DNA from: Symmachiella macrocystis
GTDB taxonomy: Bacteria > Planctomycetota > Planctomycetia > Planctomycetales > Planctomycetaceae
NCBI RefSeq assembly: GCF_007860075.1
Contig: NZ_SJPP01000001.1
Location: 434,001-498,000, forward strand
Length of the DNA stretch: 64,000 nt
Reading direction: 5' to 3'
Positions within the stretch are counted from its first letter, which is position 1; each line of letters opens with the position of its first letter. Positions 29,501 to 37,391 of this stretch are shown one piece after another. The notes below the pieces were generated by a model. That model ran no database searches and was not told where the DNA came from. It worked only from the letters and a program-made list of their open reading frames with translations. The position numbers and the translations under genes are program-made.

Positions 29501-29926
29501 GTCGATCGTCTTCGTCGGAGTCATGTCGACCGACTCGAACAGCGCCGTCAATTCCGGGCCCGCAGGATGAACGTGCAGGAATGGCAACAGATCCTTAGCC
29601 AGCGATTCCTCATATTTGAATGGAAACATTTCCGCATCCGGTTCGAGAAAGAAATCGAACGGATTAACGACCGTCATCTCCGCGACCAGATCGACTTCCA
29701 CTTCGAACAGCGTGGTCTCTCCATTGAAGATCAGCCGCGCCAAATGGTTGCTGTGAGGATCTTGTTGCCAGTTGAGAAAATGCTTGCCAGGGAGTACCCG
29801 CAGCGAATAGCTGTTAATCGGCGTACGGCAATGCGGCGCGGGCCGCAGTCGCACGACGTGAGGGTTCATCTCGACGGCGCGATCGTACTCATAAATGGAT
29901 TTGTGGTTCAGTGCAACGCGTATCAT
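26525..29926 (-). CDS. Transglutaminase/DUF2126 fusion protein (1133 aa)
   Basis: A large two-part protein. Residues 1 to about 290 are a transglutaminase-like unit with Cys179 (GSGSCRDSAW), His228 (DLHAWAEVY) and Asp244 (GLDPTSG), all present. The remainder, from about residue 320 (GDVRLTMGGEPTFVSID), is DUF2126, a domain nearly always fused to or beside these transglutaminases. A low-complexity acidic stretch (SESAENSSEDNSSPEE) sits near residue 610. No signal peptide. The family occurs with permuted ATP-grasp and alpha-E proteins and is proposed to modify peptides or proteins through amide bonds; there is no biochemical proof. It is the first gene of a three-gene operon and follows a 390-base spacer containing an inverted-repeat element. 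Confidence 0.92.
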   Translation of the reverse strand: MIRVALNHKSIYEYDRAVEMNPHVVRLRPAPHCRTPINSYSLRVLPGKHFLNWQQDPHSNHLARLIFNGETTLFEVEVDLVAEMTVVNPFDFFLEPDAEMFPFKYEESLAKDLLPFLHVHPAGPELTALFESVDMTPTKTIDFIVDLNRRLQQIVSYVVRLEHGVQTPEETLELGSGSCRDSAWLMVQLLRRLGLAARFVSGYLIQLKPDVESLDGPSGATEDFTDLHAWAEVYLPGAGWIGLDPTSGLLAGEGHIPLACTPEPINAAPITGSIGECEVTFRHEMTVTRVHEDPRVTKPYSDAEWQRIEATGHEVDELLNQGDVRLTMGGEPTFVSIDDMDGDEWKTAAIGPNKRRLAGNLISRLRERYADGGLIHYGQGKWYPGEPLPRWALTCMWRTDGQPMWDNTALLADPNQDYGHTVEHAEQFSAALAKRLDVNPEHIAPAYEDAMYYVWKERRLAVNTEVHKADLEDKEERARLARVFGQGLTAKVGCVLPLVHQWWNAQPRWLSGQWPVRPEQMFLVPGDSPMGLRLPLDSLPVEGPGDYVSVPVVPFEPSKQLPDFEFFRQNYSARLNSQSTRARTRDHALQPVGPGGELSESAENSSEDNSSPEEQPPHNDITRKEYESGIVRTAMCFEVRNGVLHVFMPPVDRLEDYLDLITAIEQTAAELEMPVIIEGYLPPSDYRLQHVKVTPDPGVIEVNVQPAENWPELVSIASGIYEDARLSRLGTEKFDVDGTHTGTGGGNHVVMGALTPADSPFLRRPDLLRSLVAYWHNHPSLSYLFSGRFIGPTSQAPRVDEGRGDATYELQIAFEQIPEKGPCPPWLVDRVFRHLLVDLTGNTHRAEFCIDKLYSPDSATGRLGLVEFRAFEMPPHWQMSLTQQLLLRALVARFWEKPYQAKLMDWYRSIHDRWMLPHFIRQDFNDVIEETAVAGISLDADWFAPHFEFRFPVIGEMEQMGISLELRTAVEPWYVLGEEPAGGATARYVDSSVQRLQVKARGMFDARHVITCNGRKVPLHPTGTAGEFVAGVRYRAWQPPNCLHPTIPVDEPLVFDVLDTWLGRSVGGCKYHVGHPGGRNPDDFPVNAYEAEGRRASRFFKMGHTGGATTIPDDEQNEVFPFTLDLRRNRVKV

Positions 29927-30089
29927 TTCAGTTGTCCGTTCAACGGATGCCTACGACTGGTTTCTTATACTCTCAAATGCGCTCCGTCTGTATCTACCGG
30001 CAATCCATTTTCAGATAGTGCTTTGTTGTTCGCGACGGCAAGCCGTCGACTTGGGAAGTTACGTTCTAGCGGTCTCGCGCACAGATTTT

Positions 30090-30250
30090 AGCCACAGAGA
30101 ACGCCGAGGCCGCAGAGAAACGCTTCGCGGCGAATCCCGTAAAACCTCCTCATCGAACAAAACACGCAACTTCTATACTCATCAATCAACTCAACCACTT
30201 CCGTCACCGTGCCCGAACTCTCTCTGTGTCCTCTGTGAACTCTGTGGCTA
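30090..30250. repeat. MITE-like element with imperfect terminal inverted repeats
   Basis: The left end (from 30090) reads AGCCACAGAGAACGCCGAGG and continues GCCGCAGAGA. The right end (about 30217-30250), in reverse complement, reads AGCCACAGAGTTCACAGAGG and continues ACACAGAGAG. The two match at most positions over about 30 bases and enclose about 100 bases with no coding content. Strings of this CACAGAG type are widespread in unrelated bacterial genomes and give spurious SHRVHRGHRE peptides. It sits in the spacer between the two halves of the ATP-grasp cluster. Confidence 0.6.
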
Positions 30251-30317
30251 TTATTTTCCAAAACTGATTGAAGGCACTGACGCGCTGGGCTCCAGAAAGA
30301 AATCTTGTCCGGTAATC

Positions 30318-31319
30318 TCAACTCGATTGTGTTTGTGATTGACTTGAGGTTTCGGCGTTGCGTGCCTGCCGTTGTTGGTGTGTTGTAAAAAAATCATCGC
30401 TAATAGCAGCGCCTACGAGATTCAATCTGTCCTGAAAGTCGTCGATATATTGATGCAGTCCGTGCTGGACGATATCCCGCACGCTCGTGTAATCCATCGC
30501 TGAACACAATTGCCCCATCCGTTGTTCGGCCAAATTGCAAAATGTGCCCGATGTACTCCCCGTGATATTCCGCAACGACTCCTGCGCTTTCATCAAGCAA
30601 AAATGCATCGCCCGTGGAAAGTGGCGATCCAGCACCAGAAAATCCGCCACCCGGTTGGGAACAATTTTGCCATGTTGCCGACGGTACATCTCCAGCGCAC
30701 TGGCCGATTTCAACAAGGCCGACCAACGGACCACGTCGAGCGCCGACCCCACGTCGTGTGCATCGGGTAACAAAATAAAATACTGCACGTCGACAATCCG
30801 TGAGGTCTTGTCGGCTCGTTCCAATAAGCGCCCCAACCGCAAGAAATGCCAAGCCTCGCCGTGTGACATCGTGGCATCGGTCGCGCCCACCAACAAATGG
30901 CTTGCCAAGCGCACCCGCTCGCAGAATTCCTGGGGTTGGTCCAATGTCGAACTGACTTTGGCAGCTGTGCGGACCATAAAGAAAAACTTGTTGAGTTGTT
31001 CCCAAACCACTGACGGCAGACTCTCACGAATCGTCCGCGCATTTTCGCGGGCAAACGCTGCACAGGAGATGATCGAATTCGGGTTGTCCTCGTCGAACGA
31101 CAAAAACTTCAACACATTTTCACGCGTCGGAGCCCCATACCTTTTTTCAAACGGCTCCTGGTCACCAGTGGTATAAACCAACGGCGCCCACTGGTTGCCA
31201 AGCGAATCGGTCTCGCCCAACGTCAAGTTGTAGTTCACATCGATAAATCGGGCGACGTTTTCCGCCCGCTCAATATAACGACTCAACCAATACACAGAAT
31301 TCGCAACGCGACTCAGCAT
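30318..31319 (-). CDS. Alpha-E domain protein
   Basis: 333 residues, all alpha-helical in character, starting [20 protein letters not shown], the typical N-terminus of stand-alone alpha-E (COG2307) proteins. The second half contains conserved pieces such as DNPNSI, WHFLRLGRLLERADKTSRI and RTRNIT-like RNITGS. Its ATG shares one base with the TAA of the upstream ATP-grasp gene (TAATG), so translation is coupled. It is the stand-alone counterpart of the C-terminal half of the protein at 23922. Function is unknown; it is expected to act with the ATP-grasp protein. Confidence 0.92.
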   Translation of the reverse strand: MLSRVANSVYWLSRYIERAENVARFIDVNYNLTLGETDSLGNQWAPLVYTTGDQEPFEKRYGAPTRENVLKFLSFDEDNPNSIISCAAFARENARTIRESLPSVVWEQLNKFFFMVRTAAKVSSTLDQPQEFCERVRLASHLLVGATDATMSHGEAWHFLRLGRLLERADKTSRIVDVQYFILLPDAHDVGSALDVVRWSALLKSASALEMYRRQHGKIVPNRVADFLVLDRHFPRAMHFCLMKAQESLRNITGSTSGTFCNLAEQRMGQLCSAMDYTSVRDIVQHGLHQYIDDFQDRLNLVGAAISDDFFTTHQQRQARNAETSSQSQTQSS

Positions 31320-32800
31320 TAAATCTTCCCTCCGGCATCCTTCGTAGCGAGCGGAGGCACGGTTTCACCGTTCCGCAGCACCCATGTATCCTTGCTGCCT
31401 CCTCCTTGCGAGGAATTGACGACCATTGATCCTTCTCGCAACGCCACCCGCGTCAATCCGCCGGGCATCACGTAAACCTCCTTGCCGCATAAGACGAAGG
31501 GCCGCAAATCAACGTGGCGGGGCTTTAACTCATCGCCGACCAAGGTGGGAACGGTCGACAGTTTGAGCATCGGCTGCGCGATCCACTCGCGCGGATTTGC
31601 GCGAATCGCCTCAGCCGTTTTGTCACGCTCCGCCTGCGATGCTTGCGGACCCATCAGAATCCCATATCCGCCCGACTCGTTCGTGGGCTTGACCACCAAT
31701 TTGTCTAAGTTTGCCAGCACGTGCTTACGCTGCTTCTCGACGGAACACAAAAACGTGGGAACATTCGGCAGAATCGCGTCTTCGCCCAAGTAGTATTTGA
31801 TGATTTCAGGCACGTAAGCATAGACCGCTTTGTCGTCCGCCACCCCAGTGCCGGGTGCGTTGGCCAACGTAACGCGTCCTTCGCGATACACGTCCATCAA
31901 ATGATCGACACCCAACGTTGAGTCTTTGCGAAAACACTTAGCATCCAAAAAATCATCGTCGATGCGACGATAAATCACATCCACGCGGCGCAGTCCCCGC
32001 GTTGTATTCATGTGCACGTAGCCGTTTTCGACGACAAGGTCCGAGCCTTGCACCAGTTCCACACCCATTTGCTGGGCGAGAAAAGTGTGCTCAAAATAGG
32101 CCGAGTTGTAAATTCCCGGCGTCAGGACCACGGCCGTCGGTTCGCTGATTCCCTCAGGGGCGCAGTCTAACAACGTCTGCAATAATTGCTCGCTATAATC
32201 TTCGATCGGAGCGACCGACATGCCCTGAAACACGTGCGCGAACGTCCGCTTCATCATTTCGCGGTTTTCGAGCACATAGGACACGCCCGACGGACAGCGC
32301 AAGTTGTCCTCCAGCACGTAGATTTGTCCGTCGTTATCACGAATCAAATCGACGCCCGTGATATGACACCAAACCCCCTGCGGCGGTTGAAACCCCTGAC
32401 ATTGCTTCCGCAACGTTTTTGAAGAGAGCACAAGTTCTTCCGGGACGAGGCCATCCTTGAAGATCTTCTGTTCGTTGTAGACATCGTTGACAAAAAAGTT
32501 CAACGCGCGAATTCGCTGCTGCAAACCTTTTTCCACCATCGCCCATTCGGTCGCATCGATGATTCGCGGTAGCAGGTCAAACGGCCACACCTTCTCCGTC
32601 CCGGCGGCATGCCCATAGACGTTGAACGTAATCCCCATGTTTTCCAGGCTCAACTCAGCCGCTTTTTGCCGTTGCTGCAAACTGCCGTCCGACAGCGTCT
32701 GCAACCGTTCTACGAATTGAGCGCCACTGGCCCGGGGTTGACCATTGGGAGCAAACATTTCGTCGAAGACGCCTTTCGACTGATAGGAAGCTAGCCTCAT
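31319..32800 (-). CDS. Circularly permuted ATP-grasp protein (stand-alone, intact motifs)
   Basis: 493 residues from the ATG at 32800 ([16 protein letters not shown]); the frame is open to 32866 but those codons are not family-like. Conserved ATP-grasp pieces are all present: E164-D-N166 in [26 protein letters not shown] near 274-287, Lys371 and a glycine loop in [12 protein letters not shown], and [10 protein letters not shown] near the end. It probably forms an amide or peptide bond using ATP. It is translationally coupled to the alpha-E gene. Together they match the common two-gene unit of which the protein at 23922 is the fused, altered version. Confidence 0.92.
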   Translation of the reverse strand: MRLASYQSKGVFDEMFAPNGQPRASGAQFVERLQTLSDGSLQQRQKAAELSLENMGITFNVYGHAAGTEKVWPFDLLPRIIDATEWAMVEKGLQQRIRALNFFVNDVYNEQKIFKDGLVPEELVLSSKTLRKQCQGFQPPQGVWCHITGVDLIRDNDGQIYVLEDNLRCPSGVSYVLENREMMKRTFAHVFQGMSVAPIEDYSEQLLQTLLDCAPEGISEPTAVVLTPGIYNSAYFEHTFLAQQMGVELVQGSDLVVENGYVHMNTTRGLRRVDVIYRRIDDDFLDAKCFRKDSTLGVDHLMDVYREGRVTLANAPGTGVADDKAVYAYVPEIIKYYLGEDAILPNVPTFLCSVEKQRKHVLANLDKLVVKPTNESGGYGILMGPQASQAERDKTAEAIRANPREWIAQPMLKLSTVPTLVGDELKPRHVDLRPFVLCGKEVYVMPGGLTRVALREGSMVVNSSQGGGSKDTWVLRNGETVPPLATKDAGGKI

Positions 32801-33168
32801 CTGCGAATTCCTCGAGTTTTTCAACCGAATACTAGGAACCAAGAACTTCCGCACGCACAACCACAATGTTCACATATGCAAGTCACATGCCGTGCACAGC
32901 CCATAAAGCGGAATAGCATACAACTTAGACAATTCTGCGCTCCGCAGAGTTGACCGGCGAACGCCGGTTAAAAGGAACGTGAAGGCCCACCGCTTGACAT
33001 GCCCAAACTTTACGCAAAGACAGCACGCATCTAGGCACACCTACCGAAAGGCACTAAACCGCACACTTATCTGCCACGCGCATCCATTCGCAGAGCCCGG
33101 GATAGACGCCTGAAATCGCACATCACCCAAACTTGACTGAAATGCAGGCAACCAGGAATCGCCTGCCG
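32801..33168. other. Intergenic stretch upstream of the ATP-grasp/alpha-E pair
   Basis: 368 bases without a gene. It must hold the promoter of the reverse-strand ATP-grasp gene, but I see no clear -35/-10 pair. A small perfect hairpin (accggc/gccggt, 32953-32968) has no U-tract. The end nearest the glycosidase gene holds the hairpin listed separately at 33144-33166. Confidence 0.4.
33144..33166 (-). terminator. Possible terminator of the glycosidase gene
   Basis: Immediately after the stop of the reverse-strand glycosidase an 8-bp stem (reverse strand GCAGGCGA/TTGCCTGC, one G-T pair) encloses a 7-base loop and is followed by ATTTC. The U-tract is short, so efficiency is doubtful. Confidence 0.4.
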
Positions 33169-35853
33169 CTAATCGAGTTCTCGACGACTCGCCAAAGTCT
33201 TTAGGATCGGGGAAATCAACGCCGTCCAGCCTGTCTGATGACTCGCGCCCAGTCCCTTGCCGGTCTCGGCGTCGAAGTACTCATAGAACAGAACCAAGTC
33301 GCGCCAATGTGGATCATTCAGGAATCGTTCCCCCCGCGTATAACAAGGACGATCCCCTTCTGAATCCGCCAAGAACAGCTTCGCCAACCGCTTGCGGATC
33401 TCATCCGCTACCTGCCGCAAATTCATATATCGACCGGAACGCGTAGGACATTCAACCCGTAAAGTCTCTCCGTAGAACTGATGATACCGCTCCAATGCTT
33501 CGATGAGAAGATAATTCAACGGAAACCAAACGGGACCTCGCCAGTTGGAATTGCCGCCGAACAACCCACTGTCCGACTCGCCGGACAAATACTGCACGCG
33601 CAGTTTTTCACCGTTCAAATCGTATTCGAAGGGATGCTCCTCATGATATTTCGAAAGCGACCGCACTCCGTAGGGAGAGAGAAACTCATCTTCGTTGAGC
33701 AAATACCATAACAGCCGCGATAACCGTTCCCGTGTCGGAATTGCCAACAATCGCAACCCATTGCCATCCTGGTTCGGATCGCCCCGTTCCATATAGGTCA
33801 TAAAGTTCGAGAGATCGGGACGATGGTTCAGGAACCAATCCATCCGCTTGCGGAACCCTGGCAACTGATCAAGAACGCGGTCGTAAATCACATCGACGGT
33901 CAATAGCGGAATCAAACCAACAATCGAACGAATCCGCAAGGGCATGCTGTGACCATCCAAATGCAAATGGTCATAGTAAAAACCGTCGGTCTCATCCCAC
34001 AGCCCCGTCCCATCCAGCGAATTCATCGCTTCGGCGATCGAAACATAATGCTCAAAAAACTTCGAAGCCATATCCTCGTAGGCCGGATTATCTTCCGCCA
34101 AATCAAACGCGATCGACAACATGCTGGAACAGTAATAGGCCATCCAAGCCGTCCCGTCGGCCTGCTCCAAGTGCCCGCCCGTCGGCAATGGCTTGGACCG
34201 ATCGAAGATCCCGATGTTGTCCAGTCCGAGAAAACCGCCGGTAAAGACATGTTTGCCGCGAACATCCTTGCGGTTGACCCACCAGGTAAAATTCAGCAAT
34301 AGCTTTTGAAACACCCGTTCCAAAAAGATACGGTCCCGGTCTCCCAGACTCGCCGTAATCTGATACACCCGCCAGCAGGCCCAGGCGTGCACGGGAGGAT
34401 TAACGTCGCTCAGATTCCATTCGTATGCCGGAATCTGCCCCGTCGGGTGCATATACCATTCACGCAAAAATAGGATCGCCTGCCCCTTGGCGAAATCCGG
34501 GTCCAAATCGGCGAACGGAATCATGTGGAACGCGGAATCCCAGGCGGCATACCAGGGGTATTCCCATTTGTCCGGCATCGAAATGATGTCGCGATTGAAT
34601 AGGTGCCCCCAATCGCTATTACGGCGAACGGTCCGCGGTCCGGTATGCTGCCCCGGCGGGCTCTTTCCATCCAGCCAACGGGGGATGACATAATGATAGA
34701 ACTGCTTGGTCCACAGCAGCCCCGCATTGGCTTGGCGTAAAACGCGCTGCTCGTCGACTGACAGTCCCGGGTCCACCAGCGATGCCGAAAATGCATCCGC
34801 TTCGGCAATTCGCTGCTCAAACGTGCGGTCGAATTCTTTGCCAAATGGTTGGTCTGGAACCTGATTCGTCGCTGTCATCCGCAAGCGGAACTCTACAGAT
34901 CCGCCTGCCGGGACCATCGCGTGGTACCGTGCCGCCGCTTTGGTCCCCTCTGGCTCAGGATTCACCACGCCTTCGATTCCCTCCACCACGGCTAAGTGGA
35001 AGGCGTCCTTACAAGAGGGACGACGGCTTTCCGGGTCATCGATCCGCCACGTATTGGTTTCGTTTTCCGTAAACATCCAACCGGGCGGCTTCTGGTCCGG
35101 TCCGGCATCTGCATGAATCTGGAACTCGCCCAACGTCTCATGCACGGCCAATAGGCTGTTGCTGTCGATTTGGCGCAGGCTCGGCTTCACGCTTGGCTGT
35201 TCATCGGTTGGCCCACAGGACCACGTATTGCGATACCACCATGTCGGCAACAGATGGATTGGGGAAGCCTCCGGCCCGCGATTCGATATCACAATCCAAA
35301 TAAGAATGTCTTCGCACGCCGCTTTGGCGTATTCGATCTGCACATCGAAATAACGACCGTCGTCGAAGACCCCCGTCTCCGTCAGTTCGAATTCCGGATC
35401 GTGTCGTGTGCGCTGTGCGTTTTCTGACCGCAAATGCTGGTAGGGATATTCTGCCTGCGGATACTTGTACAATGCTTTGAGGTAAGAATGCGTCGGCGTA
35501 GAATCAAGGTAATAATAGGCCTCTTTGACGTCCTCGCCGTGATTCCCCTCCGGTCCGGTCAAGCCAAACAGACGTTCCTTGAGGATCGGATCCTGACCAT
35601 TCCATAGAGCGATGGCAAAGCAGAGTCGGCATTGCCGGTCGGTGATCCCCAGCAGCCCATCCTCGCCCCAACGGTAAGCCCGCCAAACCGCCTCTTCATG
35701 GGTAAAATGCAGCCAGGGCCTGCCGTCACTGGAGTAATCTTCGCGGACGGTGCCCCATTGCCGTTCTGCGAGATAAGGCCCCCACCGTTTCCAGTTCGCA
35801 CCGGTTTCACGCCGCGATTCAGCGGCCAGTCGATTCAATTCCGCTTCAGGCAT
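33169..35853 (-). CDS. MGH1-like/GH63-type glycoside hydrolase (glucosidase)
   Basis: 894 residues without a signal peptide. The N-terminal part (to about 330) is beta-rich and includes GPYLAERQWGTVREDYS and RCRLCFA-like RQCRLCFAIALWNG. The C-terminal part is an (alpha/alpha)6 toroid: PWYAAWDSAFHMIPFADLDP near 435, GQIPAYEWNLSDVNPPVHAW near 470 and NSNWRGPVWFPLNYLLIEAL near 795. These match the family now called MGH1-like glycoside hydrolase (GH63 relatives), which act on alpha-glucosides such as glucosylglycerate or mannosylglycerate. The acid in YEWNLSD is a candidate catalytic residue. It precedes the ATP-grasp cluster on the same strand but is 368 bases away. Confidence 0.85.
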   Translation of the reverse strand: MPEAELNRLAAESRRETGANWKRWGPYLAERQWGTVREDYSSDGRPWLHFTHEEAVWRAYRWGEDGLLGITDRQCRLCFAIALWNGQDPILKERLFGLTGPEGNHGEDVKEAYYYLDSTPTHSYLKALYKYPQAEYPYQHLRSENAQRTRHDPEFELTETGVFDDGRYFDVQIEYAKAACEDILIWIVISNRGPEASPIHLLPTWWYRNTWSCGPTDEQPSVKPSLRQIDSNSLLAVHETLGEFQIHADAGPDQKPPGWMFTENETNTWRIDDPESRRPSCKDAFHLAVVEGIEGVVNPEPEGTKAAARYHAMVPAGGSVEFRLRMTATNQVPDQPFGKEFDRTFEQRIAEADAFSASLVDPGLSVDEQRVLRQANAGLLWTKQFYHYVIPRWLDGKSPPGQHTGPRTVRRNSDWGHLFNRDIISMPDKWEYPWYAAWDSAFHMIPFADLDPDFAKGQAILFLREWYMHPTGQIPAYEWNLSDVNPPVHAWACWRVYQITASLGDRDRIFLERVFQKLLLNFTWWVNRKDVRGKHVFTGGFLGLDNIGIFDRSKPLPTGGHLEQADGTAWMAYYCSSMLSIAFDLAEDNPAYEDMASKFFEHYVSIAEAMNSLDGTGLWDETDGFYYDHLHLDGHSMPLRIRSIVGLIPLLTVDVIYDRVLDQLPGFRKRMDWFLNHRPDLSNFMTYMERGDPNQDGNGLRLLAIPTRERLSRLLWYLLNEDEFLSPYGVRSLSKYHEEHPFEYDLNGEKLRVQYLSGESDSGLFGGNSNWRGPVWFPLNYLLIEALERYHQFYGETLRVECPTRSGRYMNLRQVADEIRKRLAKLFLADSEGDRPCYTRGERFLNDPHWRDLVLFYEYFDAETGKGLGASHQTGWTALISPILKTLASRRELD

Positions 35854-36132
35854 TTGCTTAACTAGACACTTTCCGAAAACGGCAGACGCGACTCACAATT
35901 TTACCGACAATCGCCAAGGGCGCCCGCTGCGTAGCACACAGTTCGATGGTACGTTCGTGTTGATAGGGACTGCACGAAACGTAGTACAAGTCATTTCAAA
36001 ACCCTCTGACGCATCTCACTGACACTGATCTGAACGCTTCGAGAACAAGCACAACCGGGTCTGGAAACTGGCTCTAGAAATCCTACTGGTAAAAAGATTG
36101 CACCCCATATTGTCTCGAAGTGTATGCGAACA

Positions 36133-37341
36133 TTAAGTCTGCACCGAAACGCCTCGGTAGGTAAGCACGTTTGTTTTGGCGGAGACTTTCGCCGCCAATT
36201 GCGGAATATCCGATTTATACCCCAGCACAATCACGACGTCCCCTTGTACCAATTTGGTATCCGTGCTGACGTTCAGCGCCAGCGAACCGTCGGCATGCCG
36301 CACTCCCACGATCAGGAAACCGTGGTTCCCGCGAACCTCGATATCACTGAGCGGTTTGTTTTCCATGACAGAGCCGGGACCGATCGCCAGCTCGTCAAAT
36401 TGCAACCCGATGTGCCCCAACTCCTCCTGCATGCTGCTTTGATGAGTGATTTGCTCCAGCATGTTCTCTGCAGTAGGCCGAATAATCAGTTGCGCAACTT
36501 TAGTCGCACCGATGGCCGTCGGCAAGACCACTCGGTTGGCGCCGCAGCCCAACAACTTTTTCTCAGTGCGGGGGTTTTCACCCCGAGCGATGATCAATAC
36601 GTCAGGATTCATCTCCCGGGCGGTGATCGTCACAAAGACGTTTGTGGTGTCAGCCGAGAGTACGGTCGCCAAAACCGCTGCATGGCGAATGCCGGCTTGT
36701 TCAAGAATATATTCTTCCGTGGCGTCTCCGTTGATCACCCGATAGCCTTGGGCTTCGGCCGCATGCCGCCGCCGTTCGTCAGAGTCGATGATCACAAACG
36801 GTTTCTGAGCAGCGTACAGGTCGCGGGCCAGAATCGAGCCCATACGCCCCACGCCACAAATGATCGTGTGGCCTTTCAATCGTTCGATTTCTTTGGCCAT
36901 TTTCCGCGCTCCCAAAGCCTGATTCAGTTCTCCGTCGACCAGCATCTGCATGAACCCGCCGACGGTATAAATCACCGCGCCGTAACCGGCGATGATGACC
37001 ATAATCGTCAGCGCCCTCAGACCCGGCGAATCAATCGGGTGCACTTCGCCGTAACCGACGCCGAAGATGGTGATAATCACCATGTAAATCGAATCTGCCA
37101 GACCCCAGCCCGCCGCCACGTAGCCCGTGATCGCAATCACGCAAATCGCCAAGAACAAAGCCATTCCCGTAACGATCTTGCGAAACGGTCCCGACTTCCG
37201 CAAGAAAGGCGATATCGGTGCGACATAGGGCGCGGAGGCTTCGGATCCCACAATTGTTTCATCCCACTCTACAACCGAAATGGTGCTACAAGACTCGCCG
37301 TGTTGCTCCAGACCCGAACACGACCGGCCACGGGCGTACAC
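36133..37341 (-). CDS. Potassium channel protein with RCK (TrkA-N/TrkA-C) domains
   Basis: 402 residues. Two membrane helices (near residues 57-77 and 105-125) flank a pore loop whose filter reads ITIFGVGYGEVHP, a variant of TVGYGD. The cytoplasmic part has a Rossmann RCK-N domain (IICGVGRMGSILARDL, then VIIDSDE-type FVIIDSDERR) and a TrkA-C domain (GPGSVMENKPLSDIEVRG). This is the MthK-like architecture of ligand-gated K+ channels, gated by nucleotides or divalent ions. The start at 37341 is the first in-frame ATG; the 50 residues before the first helix are hydrophilic. It follows glnN on the same strand after 50 bases. Confidence 0.9.
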   Translation of the reverse strand: MYARGRSCSGLEQHGESCSTISVVEWDETIVGSEASAPYVAPISPFLRKSGPFRKIVTGMALFLAICVIAITGYVAAGWGLADSIYMVIITIFGVGYGEVHPIDSPGLRALTIMVIIAGYGAVIYTVGGFMQMLVDGELNQALGARKMAKEIERLKGHTIICGVGRMGSILARDLYAAQKPFVIIDSDERRRHAAEAQGYRVINGDATEEYILEQAGIRHAAVLATVLSADTTNVFVTITAREMNPDVLIIARGENPRTEKKLLGCGANRVVLPTAIGATKVAQLIIRPTAENMLEQITHQSSMQEELGHIGLQFDELAIGPGSVMENKPLSDIEVRGNHGFLIVGVRHADGSLALNVSTDTKLVQGDVVIVLGYKSDIPQLAAKVSAKTNVLTYRGVSVQT

Positions 37342-37391
37342 ATTCCCGAAGCCGGTCGCGTTGTCTGTTCAGCAATTTGCAACTGCGATGA

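Noticed and set aside
30088-30321. 77-codon reverse frame containing NNSHRVHRGHRE
   Set aside because: This is the well-known false translation of the CACAGAG-type repeat, not a gene.
32953-32968. Terminator for the glycosidase gene
   Set aside because: The accggc/gccggt hairpin lies about 200 bases after the stop and lacks a U-tract; the hairpin at 33144-33166 is nearer and better placed.
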